From Teredinibacter franksiae (GTDB lineage: Bacteria; Pseudomonadota; Gammaproteobacteria; Pseudomonadales; Cellvibrionaceae), in contig NZ_JACJUV010000001.1 of the NCBI RefSeq assembly GCF_014218805.1, positions 3,112,501 through 3,176,500 of the forward strand: a DNA stretch of 64,000 bases, read 5' to 3'. A program made the position numbers and the translations under genes. This document shows positions 44,135 to 53,696 of this stretch, piece by piece. The notes beneath the pieces are model-generated. The model was not told the origin of the DNA, searched no databases, and saw nothing but the letters and a program-made list of their open reading frames with translations. Within the stretch, counting starts at the first letter, position 1. Every line of letters starts with the position of its first letter.

Positions 44135-45115
44135 ATGCCTGTGTGGAGAATTCCGACGAAAGCTTTAGATTGTTCAAGGCTGAGCTTGTACAGATGTTTT
44201 CGCTGTTTGATGGTGTTGTTTTTAGTTCTACAGGGTATTACGGCCTTGGCTTGTGAGCAAAAGCCGGGGTATGCCGAGCCCGTATTGGTCTTTCCTCCAA
44301 AATTCAATGCCAAAGATCGCGAACAGGAGTACACCTTTAACCTGATCCGGCTAATTCTGGCTAAATCCATCGATAAGTACGGCCCCTGCAATGTGGTGTA
44401 TATGGATACAAACATCCCATTGAATCGCGCCGAGCTTTATTTAGAAAAAAATCAGCGCGTTCATGTGGTGTCTCTTACCGTGACGCGCGATAGAGATAAG
44501 CGCTTTTTGCCGGTTCGGTTACCATTGTCCAGAGGTTTACGTGGCCTAAGGTTGTTGTTGATTCGGGAAAGCGAGCAGCCGCGTTATTCTGCCGTTCGTT
44601 CGCTAGATGGCCTCAGGGCTTTGACAGCCGGGCAGGGAGCTAACTGGGTTGACACTCAAATACTGAGGCAAAACGGCTTATCGGTAATTACAACCGACAA
44701 CGTTAATTCGCTTGCGGGCATGCTGGCCAGCAGGCGGTTTGATTACTTTCCACGAGGCTCTAGAGAACTGGTTTCGGAGATGCGTATCTACGAAAATTTG
44801 CCCATAGTGCTAGAAAGTGATTTGGTGCTCAGCTATCCCAATCTTACAGCGCTGTATGTTCATCGCGAAAACTATGCACTGGCTCACCGCCTTGAGTACG
44901 GTTTGGAACGTGCGTACGATGATGGTAGTTTTGATCAATTTTTTTATGCCCACCATAGCGTAGAGGCGGCGCTAAAGTATATGGATTTGGAAAACCGCCG
45001 CGTGTTACATCTGTGTAATCCTTACCTGCCTCCCTGGGTGCCCATACAAAAAGCGAAATACTGGCTGGTGCCCTGGCCGGCACGTATGCAAACTACTGTA
45101 TGCATGGGGCAGTAG
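44135..45115 (+). CDS. Periplasmic solute-binding-like protein
   Basis: 326 residues from ATG 44135; in-frame TTG 44117 and GTG 44126 are alternatives. A basic stretch and signal segment (CLMVLFLVLQGITALAC) precede a type-2 periplasmic binding-protein-like fold, with YSAVRSLDGLRALTAGQGANWVDTQILRQNGLSV and ASRRFDYFPRG, patterns seen in SBP_bac_3 relatives. No transporter permease is adjacent. It may be a sensor-type or orphan binding protein. Confidence 0.7.
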   Translation: MPVWRIPTKALDCSRLSLYRCFRCLMVLFLVLQGITALACEQKPGYAEPVLVFPPKFNAKDREQEYTFNLIRLILAKSIDKYGPCNVVYMDTNIPLNRAELYLEKNQRVHVVSLTVTRDRDKRFLPVRLPLSRGLRGLRLLLIRESEQPRYSAVRSLDGLRALTAGQGANWVDTQILRQNGLSVITTDNVNSLAGMLASRRFDYFPRGSRELVSEMRIYENLPIVLESDLVLSYPNLTALYVHRENYALAHRLEYGLERAYDDGSFDQFFYAHHSVEAALKYMDLENRRVLHLCNPYLPPWVPIQKAKYWLVPWPARMQTTVCMGQ

Positions 45116-45910
45116 CGGGTGTCGGCTCGTGGAAACTGAATTACTGGCTGCTGGATACTTCCCCACCCCTGCTCATAAACACAACAGATACAACCTGTGT
45201 CCTTGAGTTAGCGCCGACTCCCTGCGCAACCCGTAAGTTTTGAAAGGTTAGTCATCCTGCAGTGTTGCGGTTTTTGTGCGGGGCTAGCCCCTAGTTGTTT
45301 TTTACATAAAACACGGGTAATTTGCGTATCTTAAATTATTATATTACTATTTGGGTTGGTCCGACCTTCCATACTCACTTACCCGTGCAGCACTGGAGTG
45401 GCGTGCTGCGCCTGCCCGGGAGAATAGGCCAGCTGAGCGAGGTTTTAGGTGTCGTTTTTTGCCATTGCTTTCTTGGCATAGAAAGCCTCGCTCAAGACCC
45501 TTTTTTGGGTTCGGCTACAATCAATCATTAGATATGCCTAATAATTGTTAATAATCCACAGCTTTTTCTGCCGAGCCCTTCGGTGTCGGTTTAACCCTGA
45601 GACGTGATAAAAAATCATACGTTGGTTGGCAGTGCTAGGTATCAGAGGTTTTCTAAGGAATAAATGCCTATCGAACTCACGGAAAATTTCGATACCGAAG
45701 AAGTGCAATTTTTGTTTGAAATTTAATGACTTTGAATAGGTGAAACCTGCAGCATTCCTTAATATGTGTGAGCATATTGAGATACTTGCGCAATTGGTTT
45801 TGAAGGTTTCACTTTAATAGTAAGGATTAGGAGCTGCTTCGTACATCTTCCCGAACGGCTGCAAGCCTCACTTACAAAAAAATAAGTCCGTCAAGGCTAA
45901 GGGTAATAAT
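45116..45910. other. Intergenic region before galM
   Basis: 795 bp without a recognised gene. It contains a possible 20-codon peptide (45664-45726) and a 9-bp inverted repeat, GTGAAACCT (45740-45748) with AGGTTTCAC (45804-45812). No promoter could be assigned with confidence. Confidence 0.5.
45664..45726 (+). CDS. Possible 20-residue peptide or gene remnant
   Basis: ATG preceded by AAGGA five bases upstream and ending at TAA: MPIELTENFDTEEVQFLFEI. It could be a small protein, the broken start of a former gene, or chance. Confidence 0.2.
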   Translation: MPIELTENFDTEEVQFLFEI

Positions 45911-47053
45911 GTGAATAAACTACTGTCTCGGGCCTTTGTGCTTTCGGTTTCATTTTTATTGTCGTTCACGGCGTGTGCCAAGCCGTCTGGAGGCGAAGCG
46001 TCAATAGTACAATCCTTATATGGCACCATGCCCAATGGTGAGTTGGTTACGCAGTATGTGCTAACCAATACCAGTGGTGTGGAAGCCACTATTATTACTT
46101 ATGGTGGCATCATAACCTCTCTTAAAACGCTCGATAAAAATGGCAAGCTTGGCGATATTGTGTTGGGTTATGACAACTTAGAAGGTTACATAGCAGACTC
46201 GAATTATTTCGGTGCGTTAATCGGCCGTTATGGTAACCGTATTGGTAAAGCGCAGTTTTCTATTGAGGGTAAAACCTACCAGCTAGAAGTTAACGATGGC
46301 GAAAACCATCTTCACGGTGGCTTTAAAGGTTTCGACAAAAAAAATTGGAATGCGACAGCCTTCAAAATTGACGGCGAAGTTGGTTTGAAGATGGAGCTGT
46401 TCAGCCCAGACGGTGAGCAGGGTTACCCCGGTAATGTCACTGCTCAAGTGGTTTATACGTTAAAAAGTAGTAACGAGTTGGTTATGGATTATATGGCGAT
46501 AACCGATAAGCCTACGCATATCAACATGACTCAGCACAGCTACTTTAATCTAGCAGGCGACGGTAGTATTCTCGATCATCAGCTTACAATTCCAGCGGAT
46601 AGCATAACACCCGTCGATAAAGGCCTGATTCCAACTGGGGCCCTGGATAAAGTAGAGAACACGCCTTTTGATTTCCGTAAAGCTACGGCCGTTGGCAAAC
46701 GCATTGATGTTAAAAATCCTCAGTTGGCATATGGTTTGGGTTATGATCACAATTTCGTGTTGAATAAGTCTGAAGAGGGGGCTTTTGAATTGGCAGCGAA
46801 AGTTGTTGAGCCTAAAACGGGGCGTGTACTGGAAATCTTTTCGGAAGAGCCAGCCATTCAGTTCTATTCCGGTAACTTCCTCAATGGTACCGCGAAAGGT
46901 AAGGGCCAAACTTATGAGCACCGCACGGGTTTTTGTCTTGAACCACAGCATTTTCCTGATGCTCCCAATCAGCCTAACTTTGCTTCAACATTGGTTAAGC
47001 CCAGCGAGGTTTACAGTACGCGTATGAGTTATCGTTTCAGCGCGGTCAAATAA
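45911..47053 (+). CDS. galM: Aldose 1-epimerase (mutarotase), exported
   Basis: 380 residues from GTG 45911. An N-terminal signal (FVLSVSFLLSFTACA) with a Cys suggests export, perhaps as a lipoprotein, unlike cytoplasmic E. coli GalM. Family motifs are ATIITYGGIITSL, FGALIGRYGNRIG, NDGENHLHGG with a catalytic His, THINMTQHSYFNLAG, and FCLEPQHFPDAPNQPNF with the catalytic Glu. It interconverts alpha and beta anomers of sugars such as glucose, galactose or xylose in the periplasm. The sodium/sugar symporter encoded convergently downstream would benefit. Confidence 0.92.
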   Translation: MNKLLSRAFVLSVSFLLSFTACAKPSGGEASIVQSLYGTMPNGELVTQYVLTNTSGVEATIITYGGIITSLKTLDKNGKLGDIVLGYDNLEGYIADSNYFGALIGRYGNRIGKAQFSIEGKTYQLEVNDGENHLHGGFKGFDKKNWNATAFKIDGEVGLKMELFSPDGEQGYPGNVTAQVVYTLKSSNELVMDYMAITDKPTHINMTQHSYFNLAGDGSILDHQLTIPADSITPVDKGLIPTGALDKVENTPFDFRKATAVGKRIDVKNPQLAYGLGYDHNFVLNKSEEGAFELAAKVVEPKTGRVLEIFSEEPAIQFYSGNFLNGTAKGKGQTYEHRTGFCLEPQHFPDAPNQPNFASTLVKPSEVYSTRMSYRFSAVK

Positions 47054-47741
47054 ATTCTTATCAGCAGGGCGCTTACGCTCCCTGCTACGTCCCTTTGTTT
47101 TTCTCCGTTTTGATTGTAATCCCAGGTAATTAAATACCTTCTATGTGCGAAAGCGCTATTTACTTTCCTGTTTTTTCCTTGTCGTGCAGATATGTGAATC
47201 GATCTTTTTATATGAGCTAAAGCCACGATCTAATGCTAAGCGATAGCGCCTAACCCTACAGAAAAATGAGTTTTTTGAGCGGTACTCTGAAATATTTCGA
47301 TGCGTTACTGCTGCGTTTATTTGGCGTAATTCGGGGCGGGAATTGAGCGATTCCCGAGGCGAAAGTTTGGCTTTAATCGAGCATTTTACATGCTTTGAGT
47401 CGCTTGGTTGGTGGATGCCCGCGTATAAGGGAAGCTATAGTGACTTGCCTTGTAGCTTATGTGCGGTCGGTGGTCTCGTAGCACGAGCATAATTCAAACT
47501 CAAATTTTGATCATGCCTGCGAACGCGGCTATCTTTTGTCGGGGGCTACCCAAGGCCACGGAAAATCGACACTTCTGTTCACTGGAGCGACTGGGTAAAA
47601 GGTGCGTGAGGATTTTTTTATCCCCTCCGCGCGTAGATAGGTATTCATAACCCTAATAAGCACGCCGTTTGGTCCAAACCGAAAACAAAAAAACGCCCCG
47701 ACTTCGGGGCGTTTTTTAAAGGCTAATGGGCAGATTGAGCA
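47054..47741. other. Gene-free region between galM and the symporter gene
   Basis: About 690 bp without a convincing gene. The short open frame at 47459-47650 shows no RBS or family pattern. A bidirectional terminator lies at the end of the region. Confidence 0.45.
47686..47717. terminator. Rho-independent terminator, bidirectional
   Basis: AACGCCCCG (47692-47700) and CGGGGCGTT (47705-47713) pair around ACTT, with As before and Ts after. It ends the minus-strand symporter transcript and can also stop readthrough from galM. Confidence 0.92.
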
Positions 47742-49373
47742 TTAAAAGAATCGCCAGTAAATAAACATGGTAATACCAATAATCATGCCTGTATGGAGTA
47801 TATCCCACATATCGATACCCGCTTTAAGCTCGGCCATCTGTTCTGGTTTCATTGTGCGGAAGGTAATGCCCTCAAGCTGCGCGATATCGGTTTTAGGCGT
47901 AAACAGGCTGATTACCATCATAAGCACCACTACCGTTATCATGAGGAAAATACAGATATACAACCAGTTTTCGTTAGCAAACCAACCTATGAAAGGTATA
48001 CCTTCTAGTTCGGCTGCCCAGAAAGACAGCACCAATCGCGACATGCCCAGAGCAAAGCCGATAACTAAACCCCAGAAGCCCGCGGCTTCGGTAATGCGCT
48101 TAGAGCCAAGGCCCAGTAAGAATACGGCAGCAATACCTGGCGCAATCAAAGCCTGTACCTGCTGCAGGTATTCAAACAAGTTCGAGGAAAGTGCCAGCAT
48201 TAACGGTATCCACAGCATACCGAGAATTACAATGCCCACAGTTGCGAGACGGCCGACATGCAGAAGCTTTTTCTCTGAAGTTTTTGGGTGTAACTTTTTA
48301 TAAAAGTCGATAGTAAATAAGGTTGCGGAGGAGTTGAACAGCGAGGCAAGTGAAGACATTAATGCCGCCAGTAGCCCGCCAATCACAATGCCTTTGACAC
48401 CGGAGGGCAGTAGTTCAGTTACCAGCGTTGCGAATGCCGAGTCGGATGTGCCGTAACTAATGAGGCCTTTTTCTCGCAGCGCAAAAGCAATCATGCCGGG
48501 TACGAGGAAAATAAATACCGGCAACAGCTTTAGGTAGCCCGCAAAGATAGTACCGCGACGCGCTTCCTTAATGCCCTTCGCAGAAAGTACACGCTGAACA
48601 ATGTACTGATCGGTACACCAGTACCAAAAGCCGATAATAAAGGAACCGAAAAGTACACCAGGCCAAGGGAAATCAGGGTCATCCCAGGGGCGAATCAAAT
48701 GCATTTTTGCTTCATTAATGCGCTCTACTTCGGCCCAGCCGCCGACCTTGTCTAGGCCAACCCAAAGAATCACAATGGAGCCAATCAGCAGTACGGGGGT
48801 TTGCAGTACGGACGTCCACATAATGGCTTTCATGCCACCCAGAACCGTGTAAATACCGGTAACTACCACCATAGCCACGGCGGCAACCCAGAAGAACGGT
48901 ATGCCCCAAAGGGTGTCGATACCCAGTAGTGTTTGCAGTACTAGGGCGCCCGCATAAACGGTGACGGCCACCTTGGTTAGTACATAACTTACAATGGAGA
49001 TAGCCGCGAGAAAGGTGCGAGAGCGCGAGGAAAAGCGACGCTCAAGAAACTCAGGCATGGTGTAAACCCCGGAGCTCCAGTAAAACGGCACAAACACCCA
49101 GCCGAGCAGCAAAATAATGTAAGACTGTAACTCCCAGTGCGCCAAGGCCATACCTGAAGACGCGCCTGCGCCAGACAGGCCCACAAGGTGCTCCGAGCCA
49201 ATATTGGAGGCAAAAATAGACGCACCAATAGTCAGCCAGGTCGCGTTACGGCCGGCTAAAAAATAATCTGTTGTGTCTTCTTCTCGAGACAAAATGGATA
49301 GGTAGACAATCCCGGCCAGAAGAATGAAAAATCCCCCGAGCACGAGCCAGTCGAGTGTGCTTAACTCGATCAT
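47742..49373 (-). CDS. SSS-family sodium/sugar symporter (SGLT-like)
   Basis: 543 residues with about 14 hydrophobic helices. SGLT/vSGLT signatures are DYFLAGRNATWLTIGASIFASNIGSEHLVGLSGAGASSGMALAHWE, YTMPEFLERRFSSRSR, WYWCTDQYIVQRVLSAK and the sodium-site helix GGLLAALMSSLASLFNSSATLFTIDFYKK. It should import a monosaccharide with Na+ in the inner membrane. Neighbours are an exported mutarotase, a HAD sugar-phosphatase and a GH9 cellulase, supporting uptake of products of plant-polymer breakdown. A palindrome at 49444-49456 lies about 70 bp upstream of its start. Confidence 0.95.
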   Translation of the reverse strand: MIELSTLDWLVLGGFFILLAGIVYLSILSREEDTTDYFLAGRNATWLTIGASIFASNIGSEHLVGLSGAGASSGMALAHWELQSYIILLLGWVFVPFYWSSGVYTMPEFLERRFSSRSRTFLAAISIVSYVLTKVAVTVYAGALVLQTLLGIDTLWGIPFFWVAAVAMVVVTGIYTVLGGMKAIMWTSVLQTPVLLIGSIVILWVGLDKVGGWAEVERINEAKMHLIRPWDDPDFPWPGVLFGSFIIGFWYWCTDQYIVQRVLSAKGIKEARRGTIFAGYLKLLPVFIFLVPGMIAFALREKGLISYGTSDSAFATLVTELLPSGVKGIVIGGLLAALMSSLASLFNSSATLFTIDFYKKLHPKTSEKKLLHVGRLATVGIVILGMLWIPLMLALSSNLFEYLQQVQALIAPGIAAVFLLGLGSKRITEAAGFWGLVIGFALGMSRLVLSFWAAELEGIPFIGWFANENWLYICIFLMITVVVLMMVISLFTPKTDIAQLEGITFRTMKPEQMAELKAGIDMWDILHTGMIIGITMFIYWRFF

Positions 49374-49751
49374 GGTGTGGTAACTCCCAATGTTCTGTTG
49401 TTATTAAAATATCGTATTAGACGAGGCTAAAACAAGTCGTAGTATTGTAATACAATTGGTGGTCGTTGTCAGAGCCTTTATTTGGCCGATGGTTTGAACT
49501 TCACTTCCCGCCAGTTCGGCCAGTGTACCGGTGCAGCTAGGGCTTGTCCTAGTCAAAGGTGTCCCAGTTAAAGATAGACCTGTAGGCAAATCTATTGAGC
49601 CTATTCGGTCGTAGTATCAACATTAATGGGGGGCTCGAGGCGTTACAATAACGTCAACCTTTGCTGTGGTTGGAGTCGCATTGTGCTAATTTCGGCAGTC
49701 TAACGAGCGACCCGCAGTGGACGCTGTTCATTAATTAACTTTGGAGTAACC
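49374..49751. other. Divergent promoter region symporter / HAD phosphatase
   Basis: 378 bp without a gene. Contains the palindrome at 49444-49456. For the minus-strand symporter, a weak TTGTTT...ATATTT pair is visible downstream of the palindrome. Confidence 0.5.
49444..49456. promoter_or_regulatory. Candidate operator palindrome ATTGTAATACAAT
   Basis: A perfect 6-1-6 inverted repeat about 70 bp ahead of the symporter gene. The same sequence with one change (ATTATAATACAAT) lies at 63033-63045 in the ribulokinase promoter, suggesting a shared sugar-responsive regulator. Confidence 0.5.
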
Positions 49752-50351
49752 GTGCTAGATAAATACCAAGCCATCATTTTCGATATGGACGGAACCTTGG
49801 TCGACAGTGGCCAACTGCATGAAGTGGCCTGGACGCGCACTTTGGAAAACTATGGCATACCGGTTGATCGGGCATTTATGCGTTCCTTAGCCGGTGTGCC
49901 CACCAAAGGCACGCTAGATATTCTGTTGGAACATTTTAACCTGCAAGTAACCGCCACCAGCAGCGAAATGAATGACTACAAAGAAGCGGTAGTACGCAAC
50001 ATTGCTAAAGATTACGTAAAACCCACCGCTCTTGAAGAGTACGCCCGTCGTTACCTTGGTCAAAAACCTATGAGCGTAGGCACCGGCGCCTATACCGCAG
50101 AGGCTGAATCGATTTTGGCATGGTGTGGTATTCGTGAACTTATTGGGCCGGTGGTTGGTGCCGATCAAGTAGCAAACCCCAAGCCGTCACCCGATACGTT
50201 TTTACTCTGCGCAGAATTAATGGGGGTGTCACCCGAAAACTGCGTTGTTCTAGAGGATTCAAAACTAGGCTTGGAAGCTGCCGAACGGGCAGGCATGGAT
50301 GGCATAGATGTGTTGGAAGCCTTTAGTGTTCGCAATGACTATTTTTTGTAA
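49752..50351 (+). CDS. HAD-superfamily sugar-phosphatase / beta-phosphoglucomutase-like
   Basis: 199 residues from GTG 49752, with GGAGTAACC as RBS. HAD motifs are IIFDMDGTLVDS (nucleophile and acid Asp), SVGTGAYTAEAESIL, KPSPDTFLLCAELMGV with the Lys, and VVLEDSKLGLEAAERAGM with the acidic pair. It is close to YqaB/GPP-type fructose-1-phosphate or small sugar-phosphate phosphatases. The divergent sugar symporter suggests removal of inhibitory sugar phosphates during uptake. The substrate is inferred. Confidence 0.88.
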   Translation: MLDKYQAIIFDMDGTLVDSGQLHEVAWTRTLENYGIPVDRAFMRSLAGVPTKGTLDILLEHFNLQVTATSSEMNDYKEAVVRNIAKDYVKPTALEEYARRYLGQKPMSVGTGAYTAEAESILAWCGIRELIGPVVGADQVANPKPSPDTFLLCAELMGVSPENCVVLEDSKLGLEAAERAGMDGIDVLEAFSVRNDYFL

Positions 50352-50585
50352 CAGGCTCGAAGGATAAAGCGTGGGTAAATCAGCTCGATAGAATTGAGCG
50401 TCGTTGTGCTTCAATAATGGGCTGTTGAATATTTTGTTTGGGTGGAGATTCCGCTAGCGGTTGGTGGGGGTGAGGGTAGAGGCAGGGTTATATCGGCGAT
50501 AAACCGAACAATAAGTACAAAAATTAACGCAGTCGCGACCCTATGCCTAGTAAGCTTAGTAAAAGACATGATTCTGAGGCGACCA

Positions 50586-52451
50586 ATGGCTATTTTTAAA
50601 CCCTGTGGGGCAATCACCCTTCTTTCTTTGTTACTTGTGGCTTGTGGTGGTTCTGGTGACGGAGATTCAACCAGCTCAAGCTCAGCCGCTAGCTCTGTTT
50701 CGTCATCCTCGAGTTCGTCCTCGAGTTCGTCCTCGAGTTCGTCCTCGAGTTCGTCCTCGAGTTCGTCCTCGAGTTCGTCCTCGAGTTCGTCCTCGAGTTC
50801 GTCCTCTAGCTCGTCCTCTAGCTCGTCCTCTAGTATGTCCGATCAGTTGATTAAGGTGAATCAGGTGGGCTACCTGTTAGATGCACCAAAAATGGCTATT
50901 GTGCCCGAGGTATCAGCCGCAAGTTTCGATTTGGTGAATGCAGCGGGTATTGTTGTTTATACCGGCAACCTGTCTGCACCGACTACTTGGGAGCCAGCCG
51001 GGGATTCAGTAAAGCTGGCAGACTTCTCCAGCTTCAATACCAGCGGGTCTTATCGTATTACAGTGGAAGGTGTGATTGACTCCGATAGCTTCGACATAGG
51101 TGCTCAGGTATACAGCGACCTGCATGATGCCACTATCAAAGCCTACTATTACAACCGTGCTAGCACGGCACTACTGGCAGCGCACGCTGGCGACTGGCAG
51201 CGTGCAGCTGGCCACCCAGACACCAATGTACTTGTTCATGCCTCTGCGGCCACTAGCGTGCGCCCCGAAGGCACCAGTATTTCGGCGCCTAAAGGTTGGT
51301 ATGACGCCGGTGACTACAACAAATACATTGTTAACTCCGGTATATCGACGTATACCCTGTTAGCCGCCTATGAGCACTTTCCTGCTTTCTACAATAGCCG
51401 CGACTGGAATATTCCCGAGTCGGGTGATGACTCCCCCGACCTGCTCGACGAAATTCTGTGGAATCTCGATTGGATGGAAGCCATGCAAGATCCAAACGAT
51501 GGCGGTGTATTCCACAAACTTACCACCCTCAACTTTTCGGGCGACGTCATGCCGGCAAATGCCACTGCACAGCGTTATGTCGTTACCAAGGGCACTGCCG
51601 CCAGCCTTAATTTTGCCGCCGTAATGGCTACAGCAAGCCGGGTGTTTGAGGATAGTGACAGCGCCCGAGCCAGCCGCTATTTAGCCGCAGCCAAAGGAGC
51701 TTGGGCCTGGGCCGCGGCTAACCCCGGCTATACATTCAGTAACCCCGATGGCGTGAACACCGGCGGTTATGGCGATAGCAATTTGGGCGATGAATTTGCC
51801 TGGGCGGCAGCAGAGTTATTTATTGCTACCGGAGAAGCGTCATACTTAACTGCGTTCTTGGACCGCAACGTGGCTGCCGGTGTACCCGGTTGGAGTTACG
51901 TGTCGCCACTGGCGTACATGTCGTTAGTGTTTAACGCTGAATCCATGGTGGCGGTTGATGAGTACAGCAGCTTCCAGCAAATACTCATTGATACGGCCAA
52001 TAGCCTAGAAGCGGAATACAGCCGCTCTGCTTATCGGGTGTCCATGACCCAGTTCTACTGGGGAAGCAATGGCGTTGCTCTAAACCAAGGCATGATGTTG
52101 TTGCAGGCTTGGCGCATGACTGGCGAGCAGAAATATCGAAACGCGGCTTTAGGGTTAGTAGATTACGCCTTAGGCAAAAATCCCACAGATTATTCTTTCG
52201 TTACCGGCTTTGGCGCACGGCCAGCGATGAATATACATCACCGTCAGTCTGAGGCCGATAGCGTTGTCGCTCCCGTGCCGGGCTTCTTGGTGGGTGGTCC
52301 AAACCCGGGGCAACAGGACGGCTGTGATTACCTCTATGATGAGCCAGCAAAATCCTATGTGGACGACTGGTGTAGCTATGCGTCTAACGAAGTCACTATT
52401 AATTGGAATGCGCCTCTGGTGTATGTGTTGGCGGCGCTTCAAGCGGATTAG
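50586..52451 (+). CDS. GH9 endoglucanase lipoprotein with poly-serine linker
   Basis: 621 residues. I choose ATG 50586 because GAGG lies seven bases upstream and a lipobox signal follows (LLSLLLVACGG); the frame stays open to 50442. Residues about 30-83 are almost pure Ser. Next comes the CelD_N Ig-like domain (IKVNQVGYLLDAPKMAIV), then the GH9 barrel with GWYDAGDYNKYIVNSG (Asp240, Asp243) and YASNEVTINWNAPLVYVLA (acid Glu602). It should cut beta-1,4-glucan chains while tethered to the outer membrane. The Ser linker is typical of Saccharophagus/Teredinibacter enzymes. Confidence 0.94.
   Translation: MAIFKPCGAITLLSLLLVACGGSGDGDSTSSSSAASSVSSSSSSSSSSSSSSSSSSSSSSSSSSSSSSSSSSSSSSSSSSSSSMSDQLIKVNQVGYLLDAPKMAIVPEVSAASFDLVNAAGIVVYTGNLSAPTTWEPAGDSVKLADFSSFNTSGSYRITVEGVIDSDSFDIGAQVYSDLHDATIKAYYYNRASTALLAAHAGDWQRAAGHPDTNVLVHASAATSVRPEGTSISAPKGWYDAGDYNKYIVNSGISTYTLLAAYEHFPAFYNSRDWNIPESGDDSPDLLDEILWNLDWMEAMQDPNDGGVFHKLTTLNFSGDVMPANATAQRYVVTKGTAASLNFAAVMATASRVFEDSDSARASRYLAAAKGAWAWAAANPGYTFSNPDGVNTGGYGDSNLGDEFAWAAAELFIATGEASYLTAFLDRNVAAGVPGWSYVSPLAYMSLVFNAESMVAVDEYSSFQQILIDTANSLEAEYSRSAYRVSMTQFYWGSNGVALNQGMMLLQAWRMTGEQKYRNAALGLVDYALGKNPTDYSFVTGFGARPAMNIHHRQSEADSVVAPVPGFLVGGPNPGQQDGCDYLYDEPAKSYVDDWCSYASNEVTINWNAPLVYVLAALQAD
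50704..50835. repeat. 12-bp tandem repeat coding for the poly-Ser linker
   Basis: Unit TCCTCGAGTTCG repeats about ten times with minor variants (TCCTCTAGCTCG) near the end. Each unit holds CTCGAG. Mixed TCN/AGY codons keep it below pure homopolymer. Confidence 0.9.
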
Positions 52452-52653
52452 CACGGCCAGATTATTAGTGATGATTTGGGTGAGCCGTGGTAAGGGGCCA
52501 AAAAGGCCCGCTGATGGATACGTGAAGGCCTAATTCTTTTTTCTGGAAGGTTGTGTACGAGAAGGTTGTAAAGTCATGGAAAATACACGGCGCCTAACGT
52601 TGAAGTGCATAAATGTTAGCCCCCAAAGTGTAAGGCAACTTTCGGTAGCTGAC

Positions 52654-53670
52654 CTATTGCGCACTTTTTAGAGACGTAAAAAAATGTTTAAACGGCGAGA
52701 GTTGAACGCTGCTTTGCCCTTTTAAAATCAGTATTAATAGTGTACCCATAATGGGTAGATGCCCCACAAGCTCCTCAACACCGGAGACGACAGCCGTCGT
52801 AATAAAAACGAAGCCCAGGGTGATGGATACCAGCCGCATAGCGATGCCGGTGCAAAGTAATATGCCTAATACGGCCTCGAAAAAACCAACAAAATAGACA
52901 AAGTCAGTATGGCCAAACTGGCTATACCCGAGTAGTTGAATAAAATTGTAATAGCTGTGTTGTTCCACAAATAGTAATGCGTAACCAGACCCAATAAATT
53001 TGTTGTGAATGGCTAGTTCCAGTAATTGTAACCCCAAGCCCAAACGCAAGCTTAGTATGGCTAGGTTTTCCCAGTTATATTTATTCGGGTTGAAACCCCC
53101 CATCACTCTTCTGTCGAATCGGCTAACGTAGGGGCCTATAAATATAAACGCCATGCCTACACCAAAAAATTCAAAAAAGTAGTCAAGTGCGATGGCCGCA
53201 CCAAAAAAAGCAATATTTAGAAACGCTACAATTATGAGCGCCACGCCAACAATAGCTGGCGAAAATGGGAGTAAAACCAGAACGGTTGCCTGAATAAATA
53301 TACCAAGGGGTATAAGTGAGGGGTGTAAGATCAAATTGGGTGCTAGATATTCACCGAGCATTAAGTTTACAACCAACACAATGTTTAACATACCAAACAA
53401 GGCATACCACTCAAGGTATGCAGGTAATCCCCAATCCGTTTTTAGCGTGTTTAATACCGAATTTTTGCTGGCTGTAGATAAAAATTGGTTTGTTAGTAAT
53501 ATACCGCTTAGGTAAAGTGTGATTAACAAGGCACTTAGGGCTAGCGGCCAGTTAAAAACAAAGGGTACATCGGGTACTACAGCGGCATCGATAAACCAGC
53601 GAACATGCGCTTCGCTGTGAACAGAAATAAAAGTAAATGGTACAATAATGGTCGATGCTAAAGGCTTCAT
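52654..53670 (-). CDS. Polytopic membrane protein of the MauG operon
   Basis: 338 residues with about eight hydrophobic helices. The C-terminal part (LGLGLQLLELAIHNKFIGSGYA, YFVGFFEAVLGILLCTGIAMR) is reminiscent of DoxX-like membrane proteins. It follows the dihaem peroxidase gene by 26 bases on the same strand. No family assigned with certainty. A quinone- or membrane-linked partner for the peroxidase is possible but unproven. Confidence 0.7.
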   Translation of the reverse strand: MKPLASTIIVPFTFISVHSEAHVRWFIDAAVVPDVPFVFNWPLALSALLITLYLSGILLTNQFLSTASKNSVLNTLKTDWGLPAYLEWYALFGMLNIVLVVNLMLGEYLAPNLILHPSLIPLGIFIQATVLVLLPFSPAIVGVALIIVAFLNIAFFGAAIALDYFFEFFGVGMAFIFIGPYVSRFDRRVMGGFNPNKYNWENLAILSLRLGLGLQLLELAIHNKFIGSGYALLFVEQHSYYNFIQLLGYSQFGHTDFVYFVGFFEAVLGILLCTGIAMRLVSITLGFVFITTAVVSGVEELVGHLPIMGTLLILILKGQSSVQLSPFKHFFTSLKSAQ

Positions 53671-53696
53671 AGAATGGCCGTTTCAGGTTATGGTAG

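Noticed and set aside
47459..47650. 63-codon frame downstream of galM
   Set aside because: No RBS or homology signal; flanked by gene-free sequence.
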